This document shows, one piece after another, positions 63,310 through 64,000 of a stretch of DNA of 64,000 nt. Each line of letters begins with the position of its first letter. Position 1 is the stretch's first letter. Position numbers and translations under genes: made by a program. The notes below the pieces were generated by a model, which did not search any database, was not told the origin of the DNA, and saw only the letters and a program-made list of their open reading frames with translations. Source of the DNA: Candidatus Bathyarchaeota archaeon. Its GTDB lineage: Archaea; Thermoproteota; Bathyarchaeia; Bathyarchaeales; Bathycorpusculaceae. The DNA lies in NCBI GenBank assembly GCA_026014615.1, contig JAOZHZ010000028.1, positions 124,001-188,000 on the forward strand, read 5' to 3'.

Positions 63310-64000
63310 ATGAAACAGGCAGATGTTGTTGTTATAGGCGGCAGCGCGGCTGGAATTCCAGCGGCAATAACCGCAAGAAGGCATTATCCAGAAAAAAGCG
63401 TGCTTCTGATAAGGAAAGAAAAACAGGTTTTGATACCGTGTGGTATTCCATACATCTTTGGCACAGTGGGAACACCCGAGAAAAACCTGATTCCAGACGG
63501 CGTGTTGCAAAATAATGGTATAGAGTTGGTTGTGGATGAAGCGACGGATTTACTGCCTGCGGAAAAACAGGTTGTTCTTGCGAGCGGTGAGTCAGTTGCT
63601 TATGATAAGTTGATTTTGGCAACTGGTTCCTCACCAGTTGAACTGCCAATTCCTGGGTTTAGTAAAAAAAATGTTTACACAATAAAAAAGGATGTTCAAT
63701 ATCTGCAAAGCCTTTTGGAAGCTTTGAAAGATGTGAAGAACCTTGTGATTTTGGGTTGTGGCTTTATCGGAATTGAATTCGCTGACGAGTGCAAAAAGAA
63801 TCGTGACCTCAACGTGACGATCGTGGAGACGCTCGATCAATGTTTGCAAATTGTTTTCGGTGGAGGCGCATGTAAATGTTGCCAAGAAATCGAAGATTAT
63901 CTTAAGCAAAAAGGAATAGACATAGCTACAGGCTCTAAAATAGTGGAGATTCTCGGTGACGAAGCAATAAAGGCCGTTAAACTGTCTAACGGAGAAGAAA
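63310..64000 (+). CDS. CoA-disulfide-reductase/NADH-oxidase-like flavoprotein, 3' partial
   Basis: ATG 63310 opens a frame running off the window. FAD loop VVVIGGSAAGIPAAI, the reactive Cys in VLIPCGIPYIFG (about residue 43), ILATGSSPVELPIPG and the NADH loop VILGCGFIGIEFADE match class III disulfide reductases. At about residues 181-184 a CKCC motif replaces the usual acidic loop, which is unusual. It may serve the neighbouring cluster. TATA-rich sequence precedes it. Confidence 0.88.
   Translation, partial: MKQADVVVIGGSAAGIPAAITARRHYPEKSVLLIRKEKQVLIPCGIPYIFGTVGTPEKNLIPDGVLQNNGIELVVDEATDLLPAEKQVVLASGESVAYDKLILATGSSPVELPIPGFSKKNVYTIKKDVQYLQSLLEALKDVKNLVILGCGFIGIEFADECKKNRDLNVTIVETLDQCLQIVFGGGACKCCQEIEDYLKQKGIDIATGSKIVEILGDEAIKAVKLSNGEE

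Overview
The window looks like a chromosomal piece of an archaeon, probably a member of the Bathyarchaeia or a related Thermoproteota group. The archaeal assignment is firm: an Orc1/Cdc6 initiator, diphthine synthase, archaeal riboflavin kinase and FAD synthase, pyruvoyl arginine decarboxylase, short archaeal triosephosphate isomerase, a PUA translation-type protein, TATA-box promoters (several giving leaderless mRNAs) and U-tract terminators. The lineage is an inference from gene content only. Several bacterial-type genes stand out: methionine adenosyltransferase, the Ku/LigD-type end-joining genes and a Lon-related protease.

Layout. 1-3.3 kb: end of a membrane proton-pump or antiporter operon (two NuoM/NuoN-like subunits), then a GNAT acetyltransferase. 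3.4-7.7 kb: two large exported, C-terminally anchored beta-propeller proteins around a tRNA-Ser(UGA). 7.7-11.6 kb: methyltransferase, the regulator/riboflavin kinase RbkR with a visible inverted-repeat operator, and an opposing operon dphB, DUF357, ribL, rhomboid. 11.8-16.6 kb: a 10-bp tandem repeat, an AbrB/VapC toxin-antitoxin pair and an end-joining operon (polymerase, Ku, ligase, 3'-phosphoesterase, DUF72). 16.6-25.7 kb: small redox and stress genes, an MFS carrier, a drug-type ABC exporter, Fe-S and flavodoxin proteins and a broken metallophosphoesterase. 25.9-31 kb: MetE-like enzyme; cdc6, HTH, moaC, moaB, moaA in one operon. 31-36.6 kb: citrate synthase, pdaD, an ArsR/ferredoxin operon with a clear ArsR-type operator, small genes and a response regulator. 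36.8-44.5 kb: a TrmB-CBS regulator with three phased repeats in its promoter, then carbohydrate genes (tpi, DUF89, a broken glycogen debranching enzyme, galT) and a coiled-coil surface protein. 44.6-55.8 kb: rubredoxin-TPP enzyme, Lon-like protease, HicB-like protein, an AT-rich membrane protein, a second ABC exporter, a PUA protein and a membrane methyltransferase. 56-64 kb: tRNA-Pro(CGG), metK, a J-domain-like protein, then a compact cluster of NifX-like protein, two ferredoxin-bearing MinD/Mrp ATPases, a radical SAM enzyme and DUF89, ending in a partial CoA-disulfide-reductase-like flavoprotein.

The most interesting points are (a) the NifX / paired MinD / radical SAM / DUF89 cluster, which resembles the bacterial orange-protein (ORP) Mo-Fe-S clusters with extra parts; (b) the archaeal end-joining operon, whose ligase and phosphoesterase share one reading frame interrupted only by TGA where a Trp codon is expected; (c) five independently broken genes in 64 kb (three in-frame stops, two frameshifts next to G runs), which must be resolved as decay, recoding or sequence error; (d) three promoters with readable operators; and (e) a roughly 61-bp sequence repeated about 23 kb apart in two intergenic regions. 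No rRNA, transposase, integrase, CRISPR array or prophage genes were seen.
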